This document shows positions 44,820-57,810 of a stretch of 64,000 nucleotides of DNA, in pieces. Positions within the stretch are counted from its first letter, which is position 1. Each line of letters begins with the position of its first letter. A program made the translations under genes and the position numbers. Under the pieces are notes generated by a model that was given only the letters and a program-made list of their open reading frames with translations, was not told where the DNA came from and searched no databases. The DNA is from Gnetum montanum (lineage: Eukaryota > Streptophyta > Gnetopsida > Gnetales > Gnetaceae): contig MNCI01014439.1 of NCBI GenBank assembly GCA_015680685.1, positions 609 to 64,608 of the forward strand, in the 5' to 3' direction.

Positions 44820-46528
44820 CTAATTTATTTGCTTATCCATTTTATCATATGAAAAATTATTTCTAGGCACATTCGGATAAGACCAAGGAGACCTTTCTAA
44901 TGCTTTTAATTTTTTTGGAGCTACTTTTAATTGGGATGTAGGTCCCCTTAAATCTTCATTATTTCGTGTAGCTTTTTGTTGAGATGGAGTTGGTGTAGAT
45001 GCTTCTTCTTGTGTACAACATTCTAGCCCACTGTTATCATGTTGAGTTCTTCCTTGCCCAAGAACCATCTAAAAAAACTCTTCTTCCTTGACTAGCTTTT
45101 CATTCACATGTTTGGCATCTATAATTTATTTCTTGATCTATTCATAAGATTAGGTTATCTTTTTATTCGTAGCCTTAGGGTTTGAAATTTCCTTTGAGAG
45201 ATTAGAAATTATTATATTGAATGAAGAAATATCTTAATCCTTGGTTTTTACTTTCTTTTTCAACTTTGTGTAAAGATTTTGAATATTTAAAAATTCATTA
45301 TAGAATAAATCAAACCTCTCATCCTCATTAAGTTCATCATCTAAGGTATTAGCATCATCATTGATGAGAGTCATATAGACAAGGTGTGAAGTCTTTGCAT
45401 CATCCACTACCTCTTCTTCATTTTGCTCTCCATCATTTCAACTTGTTACATTCTCATTTCCAAATGATGCTGCTACCTAATGAAGATGATGTCTCTTCAT
45501 AACAAGTGTTATTATTATCTTAACAAGACTTAAAAGTGAAGTTGTAATTGAAACCTAAAAGGGCATGTTGTAATAACAAATGTGTCTCTTAAGGTAACGT
45601 TTGGGAATTTAACCTAAGGCATTTATACCCAAGGTTAGAGGTCATGCCAACAAGGAGTGGTAGAGTTGGTACAAGTAAGCCACAGGAAGTGAATTGAAGT
45701 GGGAAAAGAAGTAGATTGGCCATCCCTTCTAACTAGGTTATAGGCCTAATCATGATAGTAGTGCTAGATTTCCTCTAAGGGATAGATCCCAAAGGAATAA
45801 AACCCTAAGAAACACTCTCAGATCATGATCTAGATACTCTATTCCATATTAATAAACCATCATTTTCTTTCTCTTTCTGCATTGTTTCTTATTATTTATT
45901 TTATACATAATGTCAAATATCACATATATTTCACATTCGGTATATTTTCTTTGTACACAGAATGTCTAATATATCATATATTTGATGTTTTCCATGACAT
46001 TTGGTGATGGGATGTCACACAACTCAAGTGGAAGCTTGTCTTTCTCATTGCTTCATCATTTCTATCATTTTGGTATAACCTTCCATTATTAGTTCATTTA
46101 GAGACCATATGGCCTCTTACACCACATACCAAGCATTCTATTGAAGATGAATCAAAATTAAAAATTAAATTTTTTTTACCTCTTTCCTTATCTTTGATTC
46201 TCTTACTCATTTGGTCAATGACATTGGTTTGTTTTTGAATTTCAACCTTAAGGTTTGAGTTGTGATTCTTGAGATAAAAAAATTCATCATTATGAACTTT
46301 AATTTTTATTTCCTTGGCATGTAAAGCATATTTTACCTCAATGCATAAATTTTGGAAAGAAAGAACTTCATGGAAAAATATCACATACCTTTCTTCAAAG
46401 GAAATATCATTTTGGAGAGACTTATTAAAATAGCAAATGTGATATAGGAATTGAGCACAGAAATTGATGAAGCATATTAGTCTCTTTATCCATATGTATC
46501 TAATGTTGATTACCCCTTCCATGTTCAC
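44820..46528 (-). pseudogene. Copia-type gag/pol remnant
   Basis: The minus ORF 46528-46094 (144 codons) has a Lys-rich, probably coiled region followed by CLVCGVRGHMVSK, the start of a retroviral-type zinc knuckle (C-x2-C-x3-G-H). It lies directly beside Copia LTR sequence. Farther left a Lys/Gln-rich frame at 45068-44820 and acidic Met/Glu-rich broken frames (45480-45300) look like gag-pol linker material. No RT or integrase motif was found, so the element is heavily decayed. Confidence 0.45.
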
Positions 46529-46529
46529 T

Positions 46530-47770
46530 CTTGGAGATTAATGTAGAGTGCAAGAGTACCAGGCTCTAATACCCCTTGAGGATCATTGAACTTAGAAGAA
46601 AGAAAATGAATAAGTTCCCCAAATAAAACTTCCTTGAATCCAAACACACCAAAATTAACATGGTTCCCAACGTGTGTAGTCCATATTTGGAGGGTAGTTT
46701 GAAAGCATACCTCTAGAATTTGTTGCTCTCAAATTTGGTTTGAAAGGTATCACATCCTATACAAGCTCTAACCTTCACAATGAAGTGATTTGAAGCTATT
46801 AATTTACTAAACCCTGCAAGGTCCCAACAAGCTTAGAATATAGTTTATAGGATTCCACAACACTTCAATGTGGAGCTCAAGTTGTAAAGGTTGTGGAATC
46901 CTATAAACTATATTTTTGGAAGATGTCTTCACTTGATGGTATACATCTGCTATTTTTGGAAGACATCCTTTTTGCAAATAATCCTTCAATGATAAGGCTT
47001 TTTTCTAAGCTTTGAATTCTCTAATCCTTATCCATGTTCTTGAACTTCCATATGTCTTCTTATCTTAATTCAAGACCTACAAACACAACAACCACACAAA
47101 CATAAAAACATCTTTGTGCTCCATTTTTCTTAATGTTTTAACATACCAACAAGTCAACATAAGCATTGTATACTATCAAGTGTTATTATGAAGTAATCAT
47201 TATATACATCATTCTCTTGTTATTTTTCCTCATTGTACTATCATTTTTCTATAATAATTGATCAAAGTGATTTGTACCTCAAACTACAAGGATCAAAAAA
47301 TATAGTTTCATTCTTTCTTTGTAATTTTTATTCTCTTTTGTTGTCCTATGGGATTGATGTCCTTCTTGCTAAAAGGCATATTACTTAAGCTTATTAGAAT
47401 CCTATGGGATTGAGTGCTTGTGTAGCATCACAAAACTCTAAAGTGGAGCTCAAGTTGTAAAGGTTATGGGATCTTGGAAATCACATTATAAGCTGGTCGA
47501 GACCTTGTGAGGTTGAGTAGATTCATCCAAAGCAAAGCTTAGAGCTTGTACTAAGTGTGGTACCCTTTAAAACATATTTTGAAAGAAACAAAGTTTGAAG
47601 GTATGCTAGCAAACTATCCTTCGAGTGTGGACTACCCAATTTTGGAAACCATGTTAATTTTGATGTATGCTTTGTTTCAAAGAATTTTTATTTTGGGGAA
47701 TATTCATCCCCCATGCCATTCTAATTTCAACAATCCTCAAGATCTTCCATGAGGAATATTCTCTAAGAGG
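46530..47770. mobile_element. second inverted pair of Copia LTR pieces
   Basis: 46530-47150 aligns in minus orientation with the LTR at 21030-22190. 47150-47770 aligns with the same LTR in plus orientation. Landmarks: GTGGAGCTCAAGTTGTAAAG occurs at 46870 and 47440; ACCATGTTAATTTTG at 47648 mirrors CAAAATTAACATGGT near 46651. The two pieces therefore meet head to head and form a hairpin. Confidence 0.65.
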
Positions 47771-47774
47771 AGAG

Positions 47775-49000
47775 TGTAATATCCTATTTCTAGATACCCC
47801 TCTTTTTAAGTATGCCCTTTGATTTGAACCCATGATGTGGTGTTTGACAAGTCTATGCTTTGAATTTGGTACCTCTCTGCTTGAAGCAATATGCTTATGA
47901 TGTATAATATTATGAATTTATGGTTTTGGTTGAGTTATATGCCTTTTAATTTAATTATAATTAAATTTGATATTATAATTAATGTTTTTTATTAATAATA
48001 TATTTAGTAACCCATTTTTGGGGGCTTTAAGCAATTAGGGGCTGTTGGATTGGCCATTAGCAAATGAGGTTCTACATGCAACATGTGGTATGCTATGTGT
48101 CATGTGTTTAGCATGATTTTAAGATAGTTTAGAAATTAAAAAATTAATTTTTCAACTATTTTACATTTTATTTAGTTTTGGTATAGCTTGTAGTAGTACC
48201 TTGTTTAGTTATATTTCATTTTGGACCTTGGATTTTTTGTTAGAGTTTGGAGATGACATAGCTATTAGGTAGTACCTAAGGTATCTTAGTAGGTTAATGT
48301 TGAGTATTGACCCATGTTAGGAATATTATTTTATGGACTAATTATATTTTCTTTTTACTTTTATTATTTTTCGTTAGAATCACTCTTTAATCAAACCTAG
48401 TCATGCCCTTGTAAGTATAAATACCTAGTAACCCTGCCATTAGAAATCATTTAATTACTTCACCAACATCTAGGAGATAGATCTAGAGATAAAGATCATG
48501 CTAAATAGGTGAGATGCCTCATTCAATCCTACATTATCATCCAATACTATTGTAAGTTCTTTTTTTTCGAATCTCATTCTATATTTCACATGGATTCAAT
48601 TGTTAATCTAAGATTTTTCCTAGGGTTTAGAACCTATTTTAGTAGATTTTAGTCATGTAAGGGGTTTTACCTATAGGGATGTTGATTAGATAAGAAATTT
48701 ATTATAATTCTCATCTTTTGGATCATTAAAAAAATAAATTATTTATGAATTCAATTTGATTTACCAAACATGATTTCAATTACTTTAGGGATTTTATTTA
48801 CCAAACATGATGTGTTAATGCATGTTTCTAAAATCTGAGATTATAATATTGATTTTATTATGGTTTCAACATTGTATCTCAAATTTTTATTAAATTTGAT
48901 TCATTTAGATTTAAAATTTTCTTTTCCAAATTTATGTGATGTAAAACTAGTGTTTTCTACACTTTTTCACATTTCGTAGGTCCAATATGACTCCAAATGA
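47775..49000 (+). mobile_element. probable start of a Ty3/gypsy LTR (solo or truncated)
   Basis: CTAAGAGGAGAG directly followed by TGTAATATCC at 47775 has the form of a polypurine tract and LTR start common in plant chromovirus-type gypsy elements. A TATA motif (GTATAAATA, about 48415) lies 640 bases inside. The right end was not found and no second copy is in the window; the end given is approximate. Confidence 0.4.
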
Positions 49001-49934
49001 TGATGTTGTAAAAGGCAAAGTTTCTTGACATGATGGTGCAAACTAAGGCATGCTTATTAGTACATCATGAATCCATCACAAAGTTACAATGTAGGTTTTG
49101 ATGGATTTTGACATCATATTCTCATAGAGCATCAAAAAATAATTTTTTTTTATAAAGTTATCCAACCACTATTGAATCCTACAAATTATGAAAATAGCTA
49201 AAAGCATAGCTTTTAGGGCATCTCAAAATGATTGAAAGTTGGAAATTGCAACTGATCATTTTTTTTAATTTATGAATAATTAGAATACCTTTCTATTATT
49301 TTGGAAGGCATACCATCCTTGGTGAAAATTTTTGATGAGTAGGTGCATCATTCATTTATAAATTATGAAGATAAGATATGTTAACCTTTCATTGATATAA
49401 CATATGAAACTTAGGACTTATGAAATAATGAATTTTAGCATAGATAATGATTAATTATGCTTTTTTATCATCCAAGACTTGAAATTAAATGTATTTATTT
49501 TTTTTCTATCATTTTTTTATTTTTTAAAGCCATCATAGATTTATTACATGGTGCACTTTTGAATAGTGTTACTAAAGCTTGTATAGAGGGACTTGACAAG
49601 TTTATTTTAAAGAAACCTTGACTCATCACTACATCCTTTGTTATATATAGTAGTAAAATCCATGCTACATTATCATTAAATAATGAAGTATTAAAGGGGA
49701 AGGAAGTAGAAGGATATGGACTTCTCACTCTAGTAGAGTATGAAAAATCAAGGTGGTATTGCTAGTCAACCTTAGTACTCATAATAAGAAGCTATAAATA
49801 AGTCCATCTAGTTTATTTTATTTTTGTTTTTATTATTGGATAAAATATTATTCTGAACAATGAATACTCATCCCAAATTTGAAAATTGAAAAATAAAGGT
49901 GGATGCTAGCTTCCATGTTATGGAGTTTGAATGG
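49001..49934. other. AT-rich, no gene recognised
   Basis: Only short ORFs; nothing recognisable. The last five bases, AATGG, are the candidate target duplication of element C, whose partner would lie beyond the window. Confidence 0.5.
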
Positions 49935-51667
49935 TGTTACGACCGAAAACGTTGGCAACTAGAAAACACCGAGAGGTTGTTAGTCGTGATAGTCTTAACC
50001 TCGAATCTGTGTGAGGGCCATGCTGGATAAATAGAAATAGGGTGCCTTTAATGGTCTGGTTGATCAAACATGGACTTAGTCAGTGCTAATATAACCTTTC
50101 GTAAATGGATAATTTTAAAACGAGACTTCTAGTATAAAATGATACCTTTAAATGATAAAGAGACAGAAAACAACGTAAAAGTGCAATGATAAGTAAGAAA
50201 GAAAAGTAAATTGAAGTTAGAAAAATGCACCGCTTCAAGAATGTGACTTCACTCTATCAAGGTGGATACAATTGGTTGCACAACGTTGAGGGACGCAGGG
50301 ATCCCAAGAGTAGCTAGGACATTTAGAGTGAGAAAGCTGTATACTTGAATGTGGACTCAGGAGTCAACAATGCAGAATGCTATGAGGATAGTAGGAAAGA
50401 AAAAAAAATGCCATGTGGGATTGTTAACTATTTACAATGTCAAAAAAGATGTTTGCAATGCTCAGGAATACAATACTAACTTCTTGCTTGCTTGCTAACC
50501 AATTCCCTTGCCAACCATCCGAGAGACTGAAAAAGGATCTTCTGAGCATTGCTCATTGCAGTATTTATAGGGCCAAGAGCATGTGAAAGATGGGGTTTGG
50601 ATGCCACGTGTCTTGAGCCTATGTTAACTTGACTATGCTGCATGGGTGTGCATGATCTTTGGACGTGCATGTCCATTGGACGAGCCTGCCATGTTGTAAT
50701 TGTCAACCTACCATGCCGTAATTGCATTGTCAGAGATTGGAGATGTGTGCCAACGGTGCAATTAGGTGAAGTACATTGATGTGGCATAACTATCTGCTAT
50801 GTCGTGCCATGCTTTGTAGCGTAGCGTAGCAACTTGCTATGTTGTGCCACGCTATGCAGTGCAGCATAGCGTAGCCACCATTTTGAAGCAAAAGCTTGTG
50901 TTGCATCCTACTGCATGTGCTGGAAACCTTTGAAGCACACTACCTATTTATTGCATATTTGCTATGCTATGCTACACTGCGTAGCGTAGCATAGCATAGT
51001 AGTTGGCCTTAGTTGAAAAATGTCGACAATCTACAAAAATTTGCCCTTTGCATTGTGAATCTTGCAAACTTGCTGATCTTTCCCTTTGAGATGCCTTTCG
51101 TTATTCCCATAGAGTTGCTACACTGTGCTATACTACGTAGCATAGCAACCGACATGGCCTACAGTTTTCCTAAGTTTTCCACTTTCTGGTGAAGGAGCCA
51201 TTGTTGAAGAACTTGGAGTCAAGCGAAGCAATTGTTTTTGAAGGCCAGAGGTGCTAAATTAGTGCATTTGAAATCACTAAGTAAGCTAAGACTTCTTGTC
51301 TTGCTATCAGTACACTTTGCTATGCTACATAGCATGGCATATCATAGCATCTTGTCTTGCAACAATTTACAGTTGACTATTTGAACAACTGTTTCCTGAA
51401 GCCTACTACGCTATATAGCATGGCGTAGCGTAGTAGACTCTTCGACTAGAAAACTTGCCAAACTATTTTGCACATTTTGAGCACCACTGAAAACTCTTTG
51501 CATCATCTCTGATTGGGCTGTCAACTGGAAAAATTACCCAGCTATAAAAGTTTCCAAACTGAATAGCCTAAACACGAAACATCCACTTCTTACTGAAGTG
51601 TCATGACATTGCCTAAATTGCAAAGACCTGGTGAAGCAAGGATGCCCTACAAATTTGGGATGTTTCA
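49935..51667 (-). mobile_element. 3' LTR of element C
   Basis: TGTTACGACCGAAAACG at the left end, ATGTTTCA at 51667 on the right next to the PPT. TATA box 50562-50569 (minus). Clusters of GCTATGCTAC/GTAGCATAGC palindromes lie at 50800-51010, 51115-51145 and 51310-51440. Confidence 0.85.
50562..50569 (-). promoter_or_regulatory. TATA box of LTR C
   Basis: TATAAATA (minus), conserved in position with the other LTRs. Confidence 0.6.
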
Positions 51668-51680
51668 TTGGCCCCTCTTT
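51668..51680 (-). other. polypurine tract of element C
   Basis: AAAGAGGGGCCAA on the minus strand, directly before the LTR start. Confidence 0.85.
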
Positions 51681-51879
51681 GTTGATGTCTAGAAGATGGA
51701 CCCGAGAGATGTCGACAAAGAATACAAAACACCACAAAAGACAAAACGCTAACATTGTTTTGTGGTGATTGTCAAGACGTCGCTTAGCTGTGCTTGAGAG
51801 TGTTGCATTGATTTTTTATGGGGGGAAAGGAGTAAGTAGGGAGGAAGGAGGTTCACAGAAAGGGTAAAGATGAGGTTTA

Positions 51880-52700
51880 GCAGAGTCCCTCATCGGAGTT
51901 CTCATGAGCGAGTTGTTCTTGTTTTCATGTTTACTTTCACTGACCTTCAACCTCTCATCGAAACATTTGGAGAGGGTGATTGTGAAATGGCTTACATGCC
52001 ATTTGCTTTAGGCACGTGAGTTTTTGATCTCTTATGCTTTTTCCTTTTGCTATTTTTCCATTTACATTTGCAAACAGCCTTCTTGCAGTGTAGGTGTTTC
52101 TTTCCTCGGATGAGTTGTGTTACATCCACGTGGGGGCTTTGACCTACCTATAGATGCTTCCCATGCGGCGTGTTGTGTTACGCATGTCATGGACTTTGCG
52201 GTTAAGCAAATAGCAAGGCTTCACAGGCATTGGAAAAATCTTGTAAAAGTGGGAAGCAAGTAGATATTGTAGGTGCAAGAAGTAGGGTAAAGGGAAGAAG
52301 CTCAGAAGGTAGGATAGGATATGCACTCTGAAGTAGCCAAACTAGTCAAGACAATCACTTCGCAATGTTGTAGCATTTGCTGCTGTAGCGAGATGCACCT
52401 TCGACCGATGCCTCATCGGAACACACCTTGCAAACACAGAGAGTGAACCAAAAGAAATAGCCATGATGCAAAATGAGGGCAAAGCTCTCGCTTGCTATAG
52501 ACATTGTTGTAGCTCTTGGACATTGTTGCTCATGTACGATGTCCAAAGTAGGAAGGGCAACAGCAGCCTTGGTAGCGTCAGTGTGGAGGAGCTAGCATCG
52601 AAGGAGCAGGGAGTTGCTGTGTATGCAGATGCTCTAAAATCCCTGCCAAAAGCATGCATTCTTAGTTCATCTATGGGATCAGCTACCACATAGCTAAACA
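51880..52700 (+). pseudogene. second antisense ORF (AS2) remnant, element C
   Basis: The plus strand has ATG near 51881 (MRFSRVPHRSSHERVVLVFM) running through EMAYMPFALGT to about 52018, where a donor-like ACGTGAG follows. A second coding-like block (52463-52693) contains SVSVEELAS and PKACILSSSMGSAT. Both blocks match the reversed copy in element B. Between them lies AT/CT-rich sequence that may be an intron. Function unknown. Confidence 0.5.
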
Positions 52701-53030
52701 TCATCTGAGCCTAGATTCTGGAAGGGAGATCGAGGATAAGAATATTTTGGCTGGGCCATAATACTACTGAAACTCCAACAGTAGGCACTAACCAAGGAAC
52801 TACCGTCAAGGCAATGGATCATGGTGACGGTACGTCTAGGGGGGTCAGTGAGATGTTATACGACAAATCTAGGGGATCAGCAAGGTTTCAGGAGTGGCAG
52901 CATTTCATATGTTCCAGATCGTGTTCTTAGTGTGTCATGAACTACATTCTGGAACTACAATGTCCCACCCCACATTAACACTGTGCAGGCTAGCTTGATG
53001 TGTACTTGGTGTAGATGCATGGTGGGGACG
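52701..53030. other. spacer between AS2 remnant and array 3, element C
   Basis: No gene seen. GGATCAGCAAGG and GGGGTCAGTGAG near 52840-52885 echo the CAGTAAGATG pair in the 3' spacer of A, a weak sign of common origin. Confidence 0.35.
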
Positions 53031-53034
53031 TGCC

Positions 53035-53350
53035 ACGAACCCAGTTTAAGGTCCTGGTAGATCATGTGCTAGTTTAAGGCCCCAATGGACCATTGTGCTG
53101 GTTTAAAGTCCCAGCAGACCATATGTGCTAGTTTAAGATCCCAGCAAACCATGTGTGCTAGTTTTACATCATAGCAGATGTTTGTTTCCAATTTTACGTT
53201 GTGATGGATGATCTATGCCAGTTTAACATCGTAGTAGACGTTGGTGTAGCCATGCTAGCTTAACGTCGTAGAGGACGTTTGCTCACGTTTGCCAGTTTTA
53301 CATCCTAGCAGACATTCTATGCGAGTTTTAGTTGTAGTGGATGATTTCCT
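53035..53350 (+). repeat. array 3 of element C
   Basis: About ten units, AGTTTAAGGTCCTGGTAGATC, GTTTAAAGTCCCAGCAGACC, AGTTTTACATCATAGCAGATG and so on. The arms flanking the five- to six-base loop vary together: GGTC/GATC, AGTC/GACC, CATC/GATG. Confidence 0.85.
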
Positions 53351-53365
53351 ATCTACTCGATGTGC

Positions 53366-56300
53366 TTAGATGTAGAACAACTTGAGGTATGAGTGATTCA
53401 CCAAGTTGGCGAATGCATTGCCATCCATGTCTGCCAACTTGAAGGCTCCCTTCCCAAAGGCTTTGGTGACCATATATGGGCCTTCCCAATTGGCTAAGAA
53501 TTCTCTCACATTCTCATGGAGAATCATGAGGATAAGGTCTCCCTTCTATATTGGTCATTGATGTAGGTCTACATGGTGTTTTTTCTATTGCTTGCTCTGG
53601 TTGCGCTCTATGCGACTCAGGGTTTGTGCATGCTCTTCCTCTATTGAGTCAAGGTTGATAATCCTTGACTCATTATTCTGGGCTTCACTCATGACATCAG
53701 ATAGGATCATCTAGAGTGATGGTACCTACAACTCAAGAGGCAACATAGCGTCAGATCCATAAACAAGACTGTAAGGAGTCTTACTCGTCGCGGTCCTACA
53801 TGTCATCCTGTAGGACCATAGAACATAGAGGATTTGCTCATGCCATCACCTCTTGCTGTTGCTAAGCATTATTTTCAACAAGTTGATGATGGACTTATTT
53901 CTAGCCTCCACCTACCCATTTTCCTATGGGTAATATAGGGAGGAGAATGATTACCTAATGCGCAGATTGTTGTAGAAGGTTTGGGTTTCCATACTACTGA
54001 ATTGTGGTTCATTGTCGGTTACAATAGTCATCGAAAGACCAAACCTTATCACGATGTTATCCAAGATGAAGTGGCAAACCTACTAAGATGTCATCTTCCT
54101 CAAGGGGATAGATTCCACCCACTTAGTTTAGTACTTAGTGGCGGTGATGATGAAGTTATTCCCTACAGAGGACTTGGGTGTGATAGGTCCTATGAGGTCT
54201 AGTCCCCATTGTTGTAAATGCCACGTGATCTATGTTAGATGCATCTCCATAGGTGAAATGTGTATGATATTTGCATATCTTTGGCATGTGTCACACATCT
54301 TGACCTTTGACAGGAAATCATGCTCCATATGGGACCATTAGTATCCTAGGCATCTAATTTTTGTTGCCATAGCCCTAGGTGCTATGTGTCTGCCATATAG
54401 TATCTCATGTACTTCATTAATCATCTTCCACGCCTGCTCCTCACCCATGCATGCCAACAATATCCCATCATAGGAATGCTTGCACAGGGCGTCATTTCCC
54501 ATGAGCATATATTGTTGGGCATGTCTGGGGATCACATCTGTTTGGGCAAATGTCAGTTCACTTGGGGGTTCATCATGTTACAGGTAGGCTTTAATTTTAG
54601 CGTACCACTCTTGGGTATTTTTAGCATTGATAGAGGCCATGTGCCCTTCTTGAGTGATAGGCTCAGTACATTTGACAATCAAAGTGGGTAGACTTGCAAA
54701 TGAGTATGGTGGAATATTTAGTGCAAGGGTGGCTAAGGCGTTTGCTACGGTGTTCTCATTGCATGGCACGTGTTGCACATCCATAGTTGCAAACTGTTTG
54801 AGCAAGCTTTTCACTAGGTCATAAGAGGGTTCAAATACATAGCTTTGTAGGCATAGATCTCAGTGATTTTATTCACAACTAGTTGTGAATCATTGCAAAT
54901 TGCCAGGTGTTGTATGCGTAGTGTTTGGGTAGCCAAGAGGCCTCTAAGTAACCCCTCGTACTCTACCACATTGTTGGTGTAGGGGAACACAAAATGATAA
55001 GAAAAAAGGTGCATTTCCCCAGAGGGAAATGTAATGATGGAAGCTACACTACCTTCTCAAGTGGTCAAGGCACCATCAAAGTGTAAAGTATCTTCCAAGT
55101 GCGATGGGATAGGGTTGATAGTGCTAACATGCTTGTCTAGGAATTCATGATCTATAGTTGCCTGGTCATCAACTGGTGAGGCTGTAAGTTGCATTACTAT
55201 GGCTTGACCCTTCATCGATGATTAGTTCACATAGTGCAAATCAAACTCTACAATTATTACTTTCCATCAGGCTATCCTGCTACTTTCATATAGGTTGTTA
55301 GTGATAGCCCGGAGTATGTTGTTTTTGCAAATAATGTTAATTATACTACGGAATAGGTAATGCCTCCACTTCTTTAACACAAATACTAAGGCAAGTTAAT
55401 TCCTCTCCACCTCATTGTATTTCACCTCATGAGCTATTAATGCATGACTCAGATAATACAGTGGTATCTCATATCCGTCGTCTTGTTTCTGACATAACAG
55501 TGCTACGATACATGTGTCACATGTGGCAAGGTAGATGAAGAAAGGCCTATCCCTTTGTGGAGGATGCACATTTGGGATGTGCAGAAGCTCTTTCTTCAAG
55601 TTATCAAAGGCTTGTTGACATTGAGTCATCCATTCAAAGTTTACCCCTTTCTTTAGAAGATGTTGCATGGGGTGTAACTTGTCAATTAACTTTTCTATGA
55701 ACCTTTCGATGAATTGTACCCTACCTTGCAAACCATGCAATTCCTTAAGATTTGTAGGAGGTGCTAGGTTGACGATGGCCTTAACTTTGTCAGGGTCCAC
55801 CCGTATTCCATCCTCCAATACTACAAACCCTAACATACATCCAATTTTCAACCTAAAGACATACTTCTTAGGATTAAGGTGTAGATCATGCATTTCACAG
55901 CACTTGAGGACTACCCCTAGATCATGTGGGTGATCAACGGCCTCTTTGGACTTGAATGTTATATCATCCATGAGGTCGTTTAGTGTTTCTAGGATGTAGT
56001 CATTAAAGATGTAGGTCATGGCTCACTGGTAGGTTGCTTCGGCATTCTTAAGCCCAAAAGGCATCATGGTGTAACCACAGGTACCCCATGGGGTCATGAA
56101 GGTTTTTGTTAGCTGATGCTCTGGGTTGATGTGAATTTTGTTGTAGCCAAAGAAACCATCCATGAAGGATAGCAGAGCATAATGAGTCGTAGTGTCGATG
56201 AGTTGATTGATGCTTGGAAGTAGGAAATCGTCTTTAATTGTTGCCTTGTTCAGATCTTAGAAATATATATAGATTCGTATTCCTCCTATTTTCTTAGAAA

Positions 56301-56835
56301 CCATAATGATGTTGGAAACCCATTCCAAATAATCAATTGCAAAGATAAAACCAACTTGGTATAGCTTGGTGATTTGATTCCTTATGGCTAGTGTAATTTC
56401 TAGTTTAACCTTACGAGCTTTCTACTTGACTGCCTTCATACACAGGTCTAGGACAATGTTGTGTTGTATTAGCCTCGGATCTAAACCCGACATGTCACTG
56501 TATGACCATGCAAAGAATTTAATGTTGTCTTGCAAGATTTTTCCCATACCTTCGTGTGTCTGCGCATCTAAGAGGAAACTAAGTTTTAACATTTTTACTT
56601 TGCCCTTGGACTTGGTCACAAGTGTCTTGATGAGAGGGTCCTCAGTTACATCCTTGGCCTCTAGATCTAGGGTTTGGACAAGATGCTCAGGCTAGTCTAG
56701 GGATGTTTCTAAGGATGCTATGGTGGTAGCTATGGTTGATTTCCAGTCGACTAGGTCTGGGTTCAATTGTCTTGCGAGCTTGCCATGTGGACCGGCTAAA
56801 GCTAAAGGAGTGGAGAGATCACAATGCATTTTCAT
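53366..56835 (-). pseudogene. pol of element C
   Basis: Same domain order as pol of A: pre-RT spacer with DNIKFFAWSYSDMSGLDPRL (56560-56480), RT (56390-55900) whose catalytic motif reads DLMDDITFKS, RNase H (55600-55300: FFIYLATCDTCIVALL), additional RNase H (55080-54720: NNVVEYEGLLRGL and ENTVANALATLAL), integrase (54480-53700), C-terminal tail with VNHSYLKLFYI ending at 53366. Many stops and shifts. Unlike A, the C-terminal tail stays in the expected frame, which shows that the shift in A is a mutation. Confidence 0.85.
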
Positions 56836-56974
56836 TTTTTTTCTCAACCAGTTTAAAGTTATGGAAGACCACTAAGGCATGGCGGTAAAAAAAAGAAAAA
56901 CTGTAAAATTGTAGAAATGTCGATGTGAGAATGTGAAACTACTAAAAAATGCAAAAATGCCAATGCAAAAGCAT

Positions 56975-57455
56975 GAAACTACTAGTTTAACGTCATTACG
57001 GACTACATACGTGTAATGGATTGAAACTACTAGTTTAATGTATTTTTGGAGCAGTAAAGTCATCGCTATGCCAAGACTACTAGTTTAAGGTCTTTTCAAA
57101 TCGGTAAAGTTTTCGCTATGCTAAGATTGCTAGTTTAAGATCTTCTTGGACCGCTAGAGTTGTAACTACGCTAAGATTGCTAGTTTAAGGTCTTCCCAGA
57201 CCGCTAGAGTTGAAACTACACTAAGATTGCTAGTTTAAGGTCTTTCCAGATTGGTAAAGTTGTAACTACACTAAGATTGCTAGTTTAAGGTCTTTTCGGA
57301 TTGGTAAAGTCGTCGCTACGCCAAAATTGCTCATTTAAGAACTTTCTGGACCAGTAATGTTGTAACGACGCTAAGATTGCTAGTTTAAGCTCTTTCCAGA
57401 TGAGTAAGGTCACCACTATGTCAAGATTGCTAGTTTAAGATCTTTTCAAACTGGC
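56975..57455 (+). repeat. array 2 of element C
   Basis: About eleven units near 45-60 bp: GCTAGTTTAAGGTCTTTCC followed by AGA and a variable part such as CTAAGATT. It sits between the pol start and the AS1 promoter. The GGTC/GACC arms are clear in several units. Confidence 0.85.
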
Positions 57456-57648
57456 AACTAAAAATATATATATATTTTTTAGGAAAGCAAACAGTTAGCT
57501 TGAAGCGTGCTAAGATATTTTGCCCAAATCTGTCTGTTTTAATTGCCAACAGTGCTACGATGTCATGGCGAGCATGCTACACTGCATGGTATACCCCACA
57601 TTAAATGGAGAGAGAGAATGAAAAGTTTTCCTTTTCCACCATTATGGC

Positions 57649-57657
57649 CATAAATAT
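57649..57657 (+). promoter_or_regulatory. TATA box of AS1 in element C
   Basis: CATAAATAT, about 160 bases ahead of the ATG at 57811, matching the spacing in A. Confidence 0.5.
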
Positions 57658-57810
57658 GGATTAAACCTTGGTAAGCTTCTCATTCTCATCATAACAGCAC
57701 AGAGCCCACATTCAGAGTACAAAGCGATTTCGGAGCGCAGAGCGATCGTGCTAATAGAGAGCAAGGCAGTTTTTTGGAATAGCAACGAGAAAGAGTCAGT
57801 GAGCAGGGTG